Assembly (NCBI RefSeq): GCF_040869045.1
Contig: NC_090319.1
Location: forward strand, 390,367,601 to 390,431,600
Direction: 5' to 3'
From: Eurosta solidaginis
Taxonomy: Eukaryota > Arthropoda > Insecta > Diptera > Tephritidae
Length of the DNA stretch: 64,000 nucleotides
Below, one piece after another: positions 21,500 to 32,238 of this stretch. The number at the start of each line of letters is the position of its first letter. Position 1 is the first letter of the stretch. A program made the translations under genes and the position numbers. Under the pieces are notes generated by a model that ran no database searches, was not told the origin of the DNA, and saw only the letters and a list, made by a program, of their open reading frames with translations.

Positions 21500-22440
21500 T
21501 GCCAAAAGTAATTAATAATTTCCCATTCCTCAAAGGAATTGCGAAAGTAATTGGAAAATTCTTTGTGTAAAAAATATTTTGCGATTAAATCGGTAATTTT
21601 ATGAGGCCATAGTAACTTCTTGGACCATACGAAAATTTTGCAATACACAAGCATTGTCTTCAATGACAATTGATTTCTCCTCGCCATATATGAGGAAGGG
21701 TATGGTAAGATTGTATCACCATAGTTTAGACTTGCTGTTAGGCGGCCGGCCAATTACCACTTACGTGGCTAGCAGCGTTTTTTCGTCTTTTCCCCAAGTG
21801 CTACTGGCAAGCGACTTGAGGATTTTGTTGCGGCTTTGTACCTTAGATACAGCTTCGAGGGCATACGCCTTGAAAGTGAAAGTGTGACCGAATGTTACCC
21901 CTAAGATCTTTGGATGACTGATAATCGGTAGCGCAACGCCATCGACGTGAATGTCAAATATTCCACGTCGCAAAACAGAATGGCCGTGAATTTGGTCGGC
22001 TAGGTTCAGATAATTTGCAGTCTATCTTTTTATACAAAGAGGAAAATGTGAACCTTCAATATCTTGGAGTAGAGTGCCGTGGTTGACTGTGTCATAAGCT
22101 TTTGACAGCGCTGGTAGTGCTATGCATTTTGCGGAAACCATGCTGATGAGTGGCTAGGCGAAGATTCGCAGTAAACTGATGGAGCAGGAAGGTTTCCAAT
22201 GTCTTCGTTTCTGGCGAATGGAATGATACCGGTCGTTTTGACTCACCTTCGTTAGCCGGTTTCCCAGGCTTGAAAATGTGCGTAAGGTAGCTTACTCCCT
22301 CAGCGCCAAGATGTGTTAGCATTGGCATGGCTACTCCATCTGGACCTAATGATTTAGAAGGTTTGGCTTTTTTCATGGCTTCTTTAACCACTGTGGGGTG
22401 ATGGTAATGGGTCACACGTCGTGTTTGTGTTTATGTTCCC
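21500..22440 (-). mobile_element. Jockey-like RT fragment inside the hAT
   Basis: Minus-strand frames read KEAMKKAKPSKSLGPDGVAM, LKPGKPANEGES-like residues (FKPGKPANEGES), HQHGFRKMHSTTSA (22415-22092) and, after a gap, SHPKILGVTFGHTFTFKAYA, SRNKILKSLASSTWGKDE (21973-21761). These are RT palm and thumb blocks of the same family as 50523-51690. The catalytic YADD region between them is deleted. Confidence 0.8.
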
Positions 22441-22844
22441 CTCAGTTTGCACTTCATCTGGCCTTGTCTACTCAAGTTCGCAGAGTTTTATCGCCAAAAG
22501 CGATCGATATTTATCATTATGTTTTTTCGGGTTAGACAAGGATTTGACGATTGACCACGGCTTATCGACACCCAAGAGAGGTTGCAGTTATTTAGATGCT
22601 CTTCCCAATTGCGCGTTTGTGTTAATTTACTAGCCGCATATTATTCAAGTTGAGATTCCTAATATGAGTCAAGTTGTTTCGCTAAGTCACATTAGCACCT
22701 GGTGGAATTTCCTTAGAGAATCTTTTAATTAATTTTTAAACATATATCAGGTGAGCTAGAGTCATAGCGCTGAGCCTGGTGATAATGCAACACAATGGAA
22801 ATCAATGTATAGATCCCAATATCCAATCCTGTGTCGGTATATTC

Positions 22845-23925
22845 GGGGCTAACTTGGTTGTTCGCGCATCATTTTAAGCATTAAGCTAATAAGCTCTCTC
22901 TCAACAGATCTCCATCTTGCTGTAGTCATCTGTCCGAAAGGATTGCTACGATCAATCAGCGCCCCTGTCAGTAACTGCTTTTCCACATCACTCATCTTCT
23001 CGGAAAAAGCCGAGGTCTTAGAATTATCTCCCTTTGGCTTACCTCTTATTTCTATAGTTGGCACTTCGCCACTTTTGATGTCCTCCCTTTGAATTGCAGC
23101 TTTCGAGGTAGTTGCTTCCTCGCTATTGGGCGCACCTGTCCTACAGCTTTAGGCCTACTTCTCTTGTCTATGCGGCTGCCCTGGGAATGAGTCCTTTCCT
23201 CGTCTTGAAAACAGGCTTGTCGGCTTCCGCCGAGCGTTGCCTCTTCATTCTGCCATTCGACGCTTCTTCCTTCTCGTAACGGTTGCAGTACCGAGGGTTT
23301 CTCGCAACAAACCTTTTGAATTGCTTTCGACCTACTTCCACCGTCTCATGAGCCCATTCCAAGCGCAGATTTCCACTTCTGTTGGGTCGACCACTGCTCC
23401 CAGGCGTCGGACAATTCTTAGTGCTGCCCGATACAGCGACAGTGCTCTCTTACCTCATCTGCTCCGTACGCTTCTCCAATCTTCTACTCCGTTTTCAGCA
23501 CTACTCTCGCTCCCCGAGTCCGACGCATCGCTTAATGCGTTTTTGTCTTACTTGGCTTGCGACCCAGTCCTCCTCCTATCATCGTCCTTATTACAATTAG
23601 ATAATAACTCGTTCGTTTCGGTCGTACGACCACCTGCCCGAAAAGGCGGGCTCAGCGGTTCAATATTATATACGTGGAAAGATTCGTCCACCACATCAGC
23701 GCCCCTTACGCAAGGCCATAAATACTTTCGGAGGTGGCCCGGTATCGGGAAGGCTCTGTTCGAATACAGGCGCCGAATTTATTATCTGGCTGCAATTCGT
23801 TCAATAGATACGGTCCGCATAACACGCTGGATTAGGGGGTTGGCTGTTCTTGGTCACCGACATCCCGCCACCCTCATATGATGGGAAAGGCATAGATGCC
23901 AGTCTTAAACCCCTAAGAGAAGGCA
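22845..23925 (-). mobile_element. LOA-type ORF1 and 5' region inside the hAT
   Basis: Minus-strand frames (23362-23168 and 23064-22849) match the ORF1 protein of the LOA element at 35190-38215: QFKRFVARNPRYCNRYEKEE, KRQRSAEADKP, EKMSDVEKQLLTGALIDRS and RWRSVERELISLMLKMM. The upstream part (23700-23925) matches that element's 5' leader. The reading frame is broken repeatedly. Confidence 0.8.
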
Positions 23926-24367
23926 ACTATGGATGGATCAAAATATCAAGAATACGAGAAAAAAGTTTTCCGGAACATTAATGGTGTTTACGTTATGCGA
24001 GCTGAATGTATCAAAGAAAAAGTATGCTGCTTTCCTATAGCCAGCACACTTCGATAGCGGAGGAAGAAAGGAGATGCAATTCCTTTGAGGAATGGAATAG
24101 GAAATTCGAAAGTACTTTTTCCATTCTTTGCAATATAATTGAAAAAAATTTCGATTACATTTCCCATTCTTTTCGAAAGTACTGGGAAAGAAATTACAAT
24201 TGCGCAATGTATTTTTTTTTTTTTCAATTACAAACAAACAATTTTTGTACCCGATAATCAATTCCTTTGCTGCGAAGAAAAGGAATTGATTACTATTTCC
24301 AATTACTGAGGAATGTAATGGGTAATGTAATGGAATTGAATTGAATTTACCCAGCTCTGGTCGTCGC

Positions 24368-24440
24368 AAATGTTATCTGAACAAGAATCGCAGGAGATTC
24401 GTATAACATCCAAGATTGAAGCATAAGAGCCACGAATATC
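24368..24440 (+). pseudogene. Continuation of the SAP-gypsy gag
   Basis: Immediately after the right target duplication the frame resumes in phase with the left part, reading QMLSEQESQEIRITSKIEA before a TAA. This repeats the TSK(V/I)EA pattern seen before the insertion and confirms that the hAT landed in a gag repeat. Confidence 0.75.
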
Positions 24441-24449
24441 CTAAATGTC

Positions 24450-24535
24450 TGTAATGTGTCTATACACATTAGTCCTAAGTAGGCGTTTTACGTGAACCTA
24501 CACATTAGCCTTAAGTATGAATTCATGTAAATCAG
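24450..24535 (+). mobile_element. Fragment of mag-like gypsy LTR
   Basis: GCGTTTTACGTGAACCTACA, CATTAGCCTTAAGTATGAAT and TCATGTAAATCAGCACAT match the start of the LTR at 43755-44041. The rest of the LTR is absent. Confidence 0.7.
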
Positions 24536-25974
24536 CACATCAGCCTTAACCCTACAAGACAGGTACCCGTTACCTAATCGATTACTTAATCGTTACCAAT
24601 AACTAGTTCAACAATTATCGTCTTAATGGCTTTTACATTGCTGTCGTGAAAAAGGTAACGCATGCGCTCTCTCAAAATAGTGTACGTGTGACTCGCTTTC
24701 TCGCTCTTACCTATTGTGTTTTCGACATTCCTTCTCGCTCGATGTTATTTACATTTTTAAGTTACTTCATCAGTTATGTTTTCGTTATCGCTAACCAAAA
24801 CATATGCAACAACAACAACACGGCTAACTGGCCTATCGGTTACCTGTATCGGTTACCTTCTATCAAATCGCTTTTCCATGAATGAAACGCGTCCTTTATT
24901 TTCAGATAATATTTAATTATAAATAATTCATATATACAATGTTTTTTTACAATTTAAATTATTCCCTTATTGCTCTAGTGTACTTTACATATGTGTATAT
25001 TGATATGTACAAGCTAATTAAGTACAATAACGTCTATTAATAGATGTGCCCTCTCTGAAACTTTCGAAGCTCAGTGATGACGCCCAATTTTTCCTGCGCT
25101 GGTGGTGTTGGTCAACATCAGTTTGCAGAGCCATATGAGTTTTGTAGGTGATATTGATCCTTTGGTCTTGACCCTTTTCCATAGTATGCTTGTTAGCGCC
25201 TTATCTGTGGTACTAAAAAGGCGGGGGGATAGTTGTCTCAGTTTTCTTATATTTTGAGCAAATTTATGTTCTTCCTTCAGCTACAGGTGGAATATTTGGA
25301 ATATTGCTATGCGCACATCGTCAAAATCAAATTACCTAGAATGAGAAAGAAACTAATCAGTAAGGATAGATTAAAGTTTTTAATATATTTAACCCGAAAA
25401 GTGTTCTATAAATAGGGCTCCACAATTAGCTCTTTTCTGAGAGGCCAAAGACACAAGGGACTCAAGGAGATACTTCGCTGTTGCATTCATAGAGAACACA
25501 ACATTATAACAAGGGATAATTGATTGATGTTACGAAGGAAATTAGACGTGCTACAAAAACAAACAAATGCAGATAACTGTTTAATTCAACAACAACAACA
25601 ACAACAACAACTGTTTAATTCATTATCCGAAGTTATTGTATTGACGTGCAGTATGAAAAGTGCAAAGTACTGCTAAAACTGATTTCCCCGAGTAACCCGG
25701 GAACGAATTGATGTGACTACGCCTATCCTTATTTAGCAACAGGGTCTAGAACCAGTTCCCTGTTGGACAGGAAAATAAACGTTTGGTTATCTCCAAGTTG
25801 ATCATATGCTATTACAGAATATACTCATTTGCTGCATCCGACCAGTACATCCAACTTTCCAGATTTTCTGGGCTCAGCAAGGGTATCCTCCTAAATGGTG
25901 CATTTGATGCACGCTGCTGCCTGGCCGCTCACCCAACAACACAAGACACGACGGAACTTTCCTTGGGACACCCA
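24536..25974. other. No gene seen; (CAA)n tract at 25583
   Basis: This contains repeats of GGTTACC and GTAACGATTA near 24550-24650 and 24830-24860 (possibly DNA-transposon ends), and a (CAA)8-like tract near 25583-25612. Short open frames show nothing recognisable. Confidence 0.35.
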
Positions 25975-26215
25975 AGGTCACTAACGCTTCTCATGGCTCC
26001 AGCGGGTTAGGGGGCTTAGAGTATACCCGCGGTAGGCATGCCTGCGTAAGAGGGGATTAAAATACCAAATTGGTTCAGGGGGTTGTGTAGCGCAACCCGT
26101 TAAATGGGTTGCCAGCGCAATATATAGCTTCTCCAACCCAATTGTGAACCTCACCTACCCGTGGCGAATCCTGTTTCTTTAACAGCCGAGGCTCTGGCGA
26201 CCCTAAGTTTCGTTA
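25975..26215 (+). repeat. SINE-like family A, 5' portion, sense
   Basis: GTAGGCATGCCTGCGTAAGA, GGTTGTGTAGCGCAACCC, CCAGCGCAATATATAGCTTC and GAGGCTCTGGCGACCC match the 20053-20425 copy in opposite orientation. The 3' hairpin and tail are missing. Confidence 0.7.
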
Positions 26216-26288
26216 TGGATCTACATTTGAAGGCGCTTAGTTAGCTGGCATCGCTTACTTAAACGGTTGGTTCTGGTACTGTATGTGC

Positions 26289-26540
26289 TCAACCGTGCAA
26301 ATGGACATAAGCAGTAACATTATTCACAAAAACATAGCTTGGTATTTGTGCAGGCATCAATATAGCATACATTGGTCCAGTTCGGTGTGCACCAGCCACT
26401 GGTACAAACACTTTTGAATGCATAGCTTTCATATAGATTGGATGTCCAGCAGTGCTCCGGTTGTGCCAAAATGTAATGGGCTGCTCAGTCTCTTGGTACG
26501 GCTGTATAGGTATGGGCGGGTGCAATGTATTACTAGTCTG
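26289..26540 (-). other. Unrecognised coding-like stretch, possible host exon
   Basis: An 83-codon minus-strand frame, from just after GAGCAG (a plausible splice acceptor at about 26540) to a TGA at 26289, reads HPPIPIQPYQETEQPITFWH, NRSTAGHPIYMKAMHSKVFV, PVAGAHRTGPMYAILMPAQI and PSYVFVNNVTAYVHLHG. Its amino-acid composition looks like an ordinary cellular protein, not like the AT-rich noise frames around it, and it resembles none of the transposon proteins here. I do not recognise the family. It could be a captured or pseudogenised exon. Confidence 0.4.
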
Positions 26541-26544
26541 CTCA

Positions 26545-26915
26545 AGATTGTATGGTACATAGATGGCTCGAAGACGCCAGAGGGGATTGGAGCCAGAGTT
26601 TTCGGACCCAGAGCCAAAATATCAGTAACTCTAAAAGCACATCCGAGCATTTTCAAGCGGAAGTATTCGCCATAAGTTAGTGCGCTAAGCTGAACCTTCA
26701 GCGCTGATACCCCAACGAAACAATTGCCATACTCAGTCAGGCAGTCAGGCCCCACTAAAGGCATTTGCGGCGTTCGAAATAAAGTCAGCACTGGTCCTTC
26801 AGTGCGTAGAAAAGCTAAATTAATTAGGAGCACACAACGTAGTACTGTTGCCCTGGGTCCTAGGCCACAGGGGCGTAGAGGGTAATGAGCAGGCGGACTC
26901 AGTGTTTAATTTATT
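26545..26915 (+). mobile_element. R1-like element RNase H fragment
   Basis: The plus strand reads WYIDGSKTPEGIGARVFGP (RNase H first Asp in Y-I-D-G-S-K) and, after stops and shifts, WVLGHRGVEGNEQADSVF, the W-x-x-G-H-x-G-x-x-G-N-E-x-A-D block at the domain's end. This pairing is typical of RNase H in R1/I-group non-LTR elements. It is broken by at least four stops. Confidence 0.75.
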
Positions 26916-26917
26916 GC

Positions 26918-27880
26918 GTCCCTCCCACAAATTGTCATCCTCCCAGCAGATCCTTGCAGCGGGTCTGCGCCATAATCTTCTGTTGTTGTTGTTGCCATAC
27001 TCTAAGGGCCTGAAATATTTCAATGAACTTCCTAATCACATAAAAAGTAGTAATAACTTCAGTACTTTTAAAAAAAGTTTATTGGAGCATTGTAAAACCC
27101 TTCCAATAAGATAAAGTTTTTCTCCTCTTATTTTTTACATGATATATCCGATACTGGAGCGCGAAAAGGGAATGGTAATATTGGAAGCAGCAAAATACAA
27201 TGCATCCGGCCCTAAGGAAAAGAAAATCGGTCGCCACCTGTAACTCCAGACAGTTCCAACAACTAATTTCGCTGGAATTCGGTATTTCCAGCGGATATTT
27301 ACTGTTGCTGATCGGAATCACTCGCATTCCGACAGCATTAATATAACAATAAAATTATATAATGTGTAACAAAAATAACGAAAATAAGGCCAAACAAAAG
27401 TTGGAGCAGGGTGGATTGGAAACACGTCCTTTTCAACCTCCCATTATATGTTGAGCTGTGCTAATCGGAATCTTCATGCATTCCGACAGCGTCTTTACTA
27501 AACAAAGTTGAGGGGTGATTGGATACACGTTATTTTCAATTTCCAACATCCAAAGACATGTTTAGCTGTGTTGATCGGAGACTAATACATTCCGACAGCC
27601 TAAAATACACATATAATTGAAAAATATAAATTCCAAATTTTGTTGCCTTAACCTGGGAGCACTGGAGGATTGGAAACGCGTCCTTTCCGACCTTCCTTAA
27701 ATGACTGGCTCCCAGACTCGTCCCTTTGTCACGCTAGTAAATATTCTGATCGGAATCACATGGCATTCCAACAGCATATTCAATAGAAATAAGTGATTAT
27801 AACAATGAATTGCACTTAGTAGTTTAAGTTTTAGGCCTAAACTGCCGTAATAATAAATAAATTAAATTAAAAAAATAAAT
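26918..27880 (+). mobile_element. CR1-like element: C-terminus plus modular 3' UTR
   Basis: The frame 26995-27114 reads KGLKYFNELPNHIKSSNNFS, TFKKSLLEHCK, the C-terminal motif of CR1-group ORF2. It is followed by about 760 bp of 3' UTR in which a small hairpin (GATCGGAATC ... GCATTCCGACAGC) recurs four times, near 27308, 27462, 27572 and 27748, each separated by a variable segment with GGATTGGAAACACGTCC-like text. The element ends GTTTTAGGC...GCCGTAATAATAAATAAAT, exactly as the copy at 59557-59873. Confidence 0.8.
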
Positions 27881-27984
27881 ACTCTTGTCAGTGTTTCACG
27901 TGCAAGGGATGGTTGCATCGGATATGTTGCTCTGGGCTAGATTCCAAAATCCAGCGTCCTCGTAACTTTTATAAATCTTTTGTG

Positions 27985-28475
27985 GCTCTTGTTGTTCACG
28001 GCCTCATTACATTATGAGGAAATACGGCACCTGAGAACACAGCCGTATGAAGCTAAAAAACACAAGCATGTCTTCAGTGAACCCCACAAACAGGCGTCGG
28101 ACCTCTATGCCGGTGATTCCTGTACTCAAAGAACAAAACTAGCAGAGGAGGAACGCACTCTCCCTAGGGAAACGAGAGTAGTCACTCTAGCTCAACTTTG
28201 AGCTGGATAACGTAACAGGTTAAACTCTTACCTATCCAGAATCAACCCCAACATACAAAACATTGTCCTGCTTGTAATGTGTCCCCACATGACACTAACC
28301 ATCTCTTTAACTGTATTGTGAAACCAACGCCTCTAACACTCCTCTCATTATGGTCCACCCCTGTTGAAACAGAAAGTTTCCTTGGACTACCGCTAGAAGA
28401 TATTGATGACAATTTGTGATCGGTCGCACCTATTGGATGGGACGAAGCACTGCCATAACAACAACAGCAGGCGGA
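27985..28475 (+). mobile_element. Jockey-like 3'-end fragment
   Basis: It matches 51215-51690: EEIRHLRTQPYEAKKHKHV, then frameshifted blocks for RETRV.TLAQL, CNRLNSYLSRIN and the terminal finger region, ending with GATCGGTCGCACCTATTGGA and a CATAACAACAACAGCAG tail. Several indels break the frame. Confidence 0.85.
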
Positions 28476-28479
28476 CAAC

Positions 28480-28995
28480 ACGGAAAGAGAGGCAGCAACT
28501 GCATGACCCATCGATCCCGAGCCGTTCCTGCCAGTTGGTACACAGGGGCATTTATTAGCAGAAAGGAGGGAAAAGAGAGAACACTGGCGCAATATGCCAG
28601 GCCTGAGTCAATCTAAGTTACTGTTAGGGGGTTACAGCACAACGCGATATAGGGCATTAATAGGCCTCCCAAAAAGATAACCTAAGAACCCTAACGGCTA
28701 TTCTTACAAGACACTGTAGACTGAACAGTCACATGCAAAAGCTGGGTATAATATCGAACAACACATACCGATTTTGTGATGGATCAGCAGACGGTGGAAC
28801 ATATCCTTCTAGATTGCGGCGCAATTTCAAGGCGTAGGGCTAAGTTTATGGGCTCACCATGGCCAGATAATTCCCACATTTAATCCCTCAAGCCAAGAAC
28901 ACTGCTGGGGTTCATCAAGGAAGTCGGCTAGGATGAGGTGATGTGAAGGAGATGTGCAAGTCACTGTGCAATCATCAATAAATTATCTATCTATC
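28480..28995 (+). mobile_element. R1-like element C-terminal fragment
   Basis: Shifted frames read PGLSQSKLLLGGYSTTRYRA, LTAILTRHCRLNSHMQKLGI, DQQTVEHILLDCGAISRRRA and PRTLLGFIKEVG: the post-RNase H region with the H-x-x-x-x-C zinc-knuckle half found at the end of R1/I-group ORF2. It ends in ATAAATTATCTATCTATCTA. The copy is dead. Confidence 0.75.
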
Positions 28996-28999
28996 TACG

Positions 29000-29085
29000 T
29001 TCCGGTAACAAGCACCATTGTGGTACTAGCCCCACCATCTCGGGAACTATTGATATGACTACATTAAACCTTCTAGGGATTGAAT
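29000..29085 (-). repeat. SINE-like family A, central fragment
   Basis: TACGTTCCGGTAACA, GCACCATTGTGGTACTAGCC and ATTAAACCTTCTAGG match the middle of the 20053-20425 copy in the same orientation. Confidence 0.65.
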
Positions 29086-29499
29086 ATTAATAATGCCGGC
29101 AATGCGAAAGTCTGCTAAAATGTACCATTCTCCATGGAATGCTCGATGATGAAAAGAGCAAAATTTACTAAAATTTTAACTGGCTGTGGGTAGTAAGGTG
29201 TTGATGTCCTCTCTTAACGCAATGTAATGACAACTGCGATGCAGGGAAAACGACAAAAATCTTGCAAATCTACTGATAATAATTAATTTTTCCTCCCCTT
29301 CTATGCAGTTCTATGCATACATACATATGTATTTTTCTCTCCAAACGCTAATTAAAAAAATTAATTGGTTTTCACATGAACTTCGAACTTTGTCGTATTT
29401 GCCTTCAACAGTTCATTATCAACAAAAGCATGACAAATTATCACTAAAAAATTCATACAAGTTGCTTATATATTTAATATGGTAGCCAATTTACTTATC
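29086..29499. other. No gene seen
   Basis: AT-rich spacer between repeats and the Scs-alpha pseudogene. A 60-codon frame at 29303-29485 shows no motif. Confidence 0.35.
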
Positions 29500-30010
29500 C
29501 TTTCTGGTGCGATGATTCCTGGACAATCGGGCCTGACTAGACGCGATTTTTTTTGCCTTAAGAGAGCGTGCTTAACGCGAACCATATCATGTTATGGCAC
29601 ACCTTTGGTGATGCAAAAAATCAAAGACATTTCTGCTTCTAATGCTTCTAGGATAGCAGCAGCAGCTCCCGGTGGCGCCACATAAATAACAGTTGCATGC
29701 CGATCAGTTGCCTTTTTTGCTCCGGCTACCTATTCAATTTTAATTCACATTACATTATCTACTATTGTAATTTTAATCACTACAAATCAATATAAATTAC
29801 CGAAGCAAATACTGGCAAACCAAGATGCGTAGTTCCACCCTTTTTTAGGGAAATACATCCAACCAGTTTGGTACCGTATTCCAAAGCATGTTGGTTGTAA
29901 AGTACCTTGTATCCTTGGCAAATGACACGTGAATCTGCATTTAATTTTACATTTCCTCTGATTTTGGCATATTCTGAGCTGAATCGCAACCCGGCGGATA
30001 TGCTATCTAT
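29500..30010 (-). pseudogene. Scsalpha: Succinyl-CoA synthetase alpha subunit, broken copy
   Basis: Two exon pieces on the minus strand match the N-terminal CoA-binding region of the mitochondrial ADP/GDP-forming succinyl-CoA ligase alpha subunit, a TCA-cycle enzyme. Exon A (about 30010-29801) reads [24 protein letters not shown] and [30 protein letters not shown]. An intron of 71 bp (29730-29800) with GT and AG intact follows. Exon B (29729-29500) reads [33 protein letters not shown] and MVRVKHALL. Defects: about ten residues of the F-T-G-K-Q-G-T type CoA-binding loop are replaced after CQG, a TAA stands where Gln is expected after GVP, and a frameshift in an A-run precedes the P-x-C-P-G-I-I-A-P segment. 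The catalytic His domain is absent. The retained intron means a genomic duplication, not a retrocopy. Confidence 0.88.
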
Positions 30011-30084
30011 TAGAATAATATAACATTTTTTTATTATTTAAAAATGCACATACGTATGAATGAAAATCAGAAAGTAAATAATGT

Positions 30085-30240
30085 TGTTGTTGAGGTAGCG
30101 ATAAGGACACTCACCGTTATCGACTTTGTTGGTCCTTTGCCGGATGCAGATCGGGTACGTTCCGGGAACCATTAAGGTACTAGCCCGACCATATCGGGGG
30201 CGATTTAGTTGACATGAAACCTTGTAGGCCATCCCGTCGA
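30085..30240 (-). repeat. SINE-like family A, 3' part
   Basis: Begins GTTGTTGTTGAGGTAGCGAT (the reverse complement of the tail) and continues GGTCCTTTGCCGGATGCAGA, CGGGTACGTTCCGG, CTAGCCCGACCATATCGG. Diverged and internally shortened. Confidence 0.75.
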
Positions 30241-30258
30241 TTCTATACCACTTAATAT

Positions 30259-30401
30259 GGTAACGATTTAAAAGACGGTGCACCACCTAATTTTTATCAA
30301 AAATTATCAAACGTGGAATCAAAAGACGCGCCTCGAGCTCCGTTTTTATTATTATTTGATATTTTTAAATTAGGTGGTGTACCGTCTTGTAAAACGTTAC
30401 C
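30259..30401. mobile_element. 143-bp MITE with 8-bp target duplication
   Basis: Ends GGTAACGATTTAAAAGACGG and CCGTCTTGTAAAACGTTACC; the inverted arms continue through GCACCACCTAATTT / AAATTAGGTGGTGT, about 35 bp each. Flanks are the exact 8-bp direct repeat CTTAATAT at 30251-30258 and 30402-30409. An 8-bp duplication fits hAT or P-type elements. It is non-coding. Confidence 0.9.
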
Positions 30402-30410
30402 CTTAATATT

Positions 30411-30600
30411 ATTTTGGGCGAAGGCCGCCAACGCAAAAAGATGGTCTCTGCAGCAAAATTTTTAATTTCCGTCACATGTCACAACTAAAATTAACTTAAT
30501 GTTATTTTGGGCGAAGGCCGCCAACGCAAAAAGGTGTTCTCTGCAACAAAATTTTTAATTTCCGTCACATGTCACAACTAAAAGCACAAGATAATTTTCG
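30411..30600 (+). repeat. 93-bp tandem duplication
   Basis: ATTTTGGGCGAAGGCCGCCA ... GTCACATGTCACAACTAAAA occurs at 30411 and again at 30504 with few differences (AAAGATGGTCTC against AAAGGTGTTCTC). Confidence 0.85.
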
Positions 30601-30739
30601 TTGCAAACAAATATATTTTTTTTGCGTTTCAATGTTTTCCGGAATAATTAATGAACCGTCATTTCGATGACAGCATGAAACGTCGATGTGTTAGTGGAGA
30701 GCGAAAAAAGCTTTGAATGTGTGGGTGAACTGGTTACCG

Positions 30740-30972
30740 CCGTCTTGTAGGGAAGTATGAATTAAAAAAGGGCGATGGCAACACTGAGCCACGGCCATTC
30801 CAATTCAATATACTTACTTGAAGAATACACACCTGCAAGACGTGAATAAAACACTTAATAAATATATCTTTTAACGTTAACCTTGTTTGGTTTTATTTAC
30901 AATAAATTATTCAAAAAGACCTTTAATTGCGGCAAGCGCGTGCCCAGTTTCGTAAGGAACTAACATAAAACA
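30740..30972 (+). mobile_element. LTR of a mag-like Ty3/gypsy element (3' part)
   Basis: From AGTATGAATTAAAAAAGGGC through ACACCTGCAAGACGTGAATA, an AATAAA-type polyadenylation region, and TTTAATTGCGGCAAGCGCGT to ...ACATAAAACA it matches 43830-44041 closely. It is followed by TGGTGTCAGAATAAAG (primer binding site) and then the gag frame at 31156. The 5' part is missing or diverged. Confidence 0.8.
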
Positions 30973-31155
30973 TGGTGTCAGAATAAAGCGAACAAATAAG
31001 CGAAAACTCACAATGTTCTAAGTGTGTAGCTGTTATAACGTACTGCTTGGCAATTGGCAATTTAATCTGGAAAAATCTCAATTTAATAAAAACATCGAAC
31101 AACAAAAAACCATTAATCGGATATTTTAATCACATTTTCTTTAACCACATACAAA

Positions 31156-32073
31156 ATGGCGGATACAAGGAGGGACTTAAGGGAATTGGACTGCTCAAAC
31201 TTATCAGTGGAGTGGAAAAGCTGGAAACACAACTTTTTAGTTTACATGATTGCGAAAGACAATAATTCGCAGTCGGAATCAACAAAAATTGCAATTTTTC
31301 TGTGGCTTGTGGGTACAAAAGGCGGTAACATCTACAATACCTTATTTCCAAATGATGGATCTCAAAAGTCGTTATTGGGTACAATTACAACACGTCGTAC
31401 AATACCAGCTACAGCTACCGAAGCTGAACGGACAGTTACAGAAACAAAACAACGATCGCTTGATGAGGTGTTAAAAGCGTTTGACATGCATTGCCTGCCG
31501 CAGAACAACGTAACAATGGAATCTTATAAATTTAATAACATGCGCCAAAAAGAGCGTCAGCCGTTTAAGGAGTTTTTGACGGAACTTCGAGTCCAACTAG
31601 AAAGATGTGAATACAATTGCACATGTGGAGTGTCATACGAAAATCGAGTGTTACGTGATCGTATCATAACAGGAGTTTTTGACAAGAAGCTTCAATTGAA
31701 ATTGCTTGACGGGCGTAATGAGAACCTAGAAAAAGTGGTAGAAATGTGCAAGATATTTGAGGCAGTAAGCGTGAATAAGGAAAATTTGGCAACAAAGCAA
31801 TCAGTCGCAGCTGTAACATCAATACTGGACAACGAAAAAGAGGAGGTAAAGGGGAATGGGGATCAAAAAGAGAAATGCAAAAATGCCAACATGTCGGGAG
31901 CAGGTAAACGGAAATTTAAACCACAAGGGAGGAAGCAAGCCAATACTGTTGGTTGGGATGAGTTTTCAGGTAAATTAACGAAAGGAAATTGTAAGTTGGG
32001 ATCAAATCTTAGCATTAAAAATAATGTTTATAGAATATACTCGAATGGAAAGCAAATTATAATACCTGTATGA
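31156..32073 (+). pseudogene. Gag of the mag-like Ty3/gypsy element
   Basis: A 305-codon open frame beginning ADTRRDLRELDCSNLSVEWK (position 31156). The W-x-x-W-K-x-x-F-x-x-Y stretch, LWLVGTKGGNIYNTL, FNNMRQKERQPFKEFLTELR and LRDRIITGVFDKKLQLKLL are the ordered capsid-region motifs of gag in mag-like gypsy elements. Gag builds the virus-like particle in which reverse transcription occurs. The nucleocapsid zinc knuckles expected after the basic stretch GKRKFKPQGRK are missing and the frame ends soon after in unrelated sequence, so a deletion has removed the rest of gag and all of pol here. The LTR upstream is the same family as the LTR at 43755-44041, 13 kb away. Confidence 0.82.
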
Positions 32074-32238
32074 CACTACTTCATTTTCGTGTATTTTTTC
32101 TTGTATTTTATCTTCAATTTTTTGTCGCACTCCCTCCTAATACAGCTTCAGTACTGGTGTAAGTGTGTAAACTATATTTGAAAAAACTAACGAAATACAA
32201 GAAAAATACAATTTTGTTCATTAAAAAGAAACGAGCCA

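Larger units (their letters stand above)
21206..24359. mobile_element. hAT-type DNA transposon, 3154 bp, composite
   Basis: The ends are CAGAGCTAGGTA... and ...TTTACCCAGCTCTG, inverted repeats, flanked by an exact 8-bp duplication GTCGTCGC at 21198-21205 and 24360-24367. An 8-bp duplication with CAGAGCT ends is the hAT signature. Subterminal regions of about 300 bp on each side (21206-21570; 24060-24359) are also roughly inverted copies, rich in GGAATTG and GTACTTTCGAAA motifs. There is no transposase. The interior holds minus-strand pieces of a Jockey-like RT and of a LOA ORF1/5' region. It is non-autonomous. Confidence 0.88.

Noticed and set aside
23237..23881. 214-codon plus-strand frame
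   Set aside because: Antisense shadow of the LOA ORF1 and leader inside the hAT element; the same antisense frame appears opposite 37027-37964.
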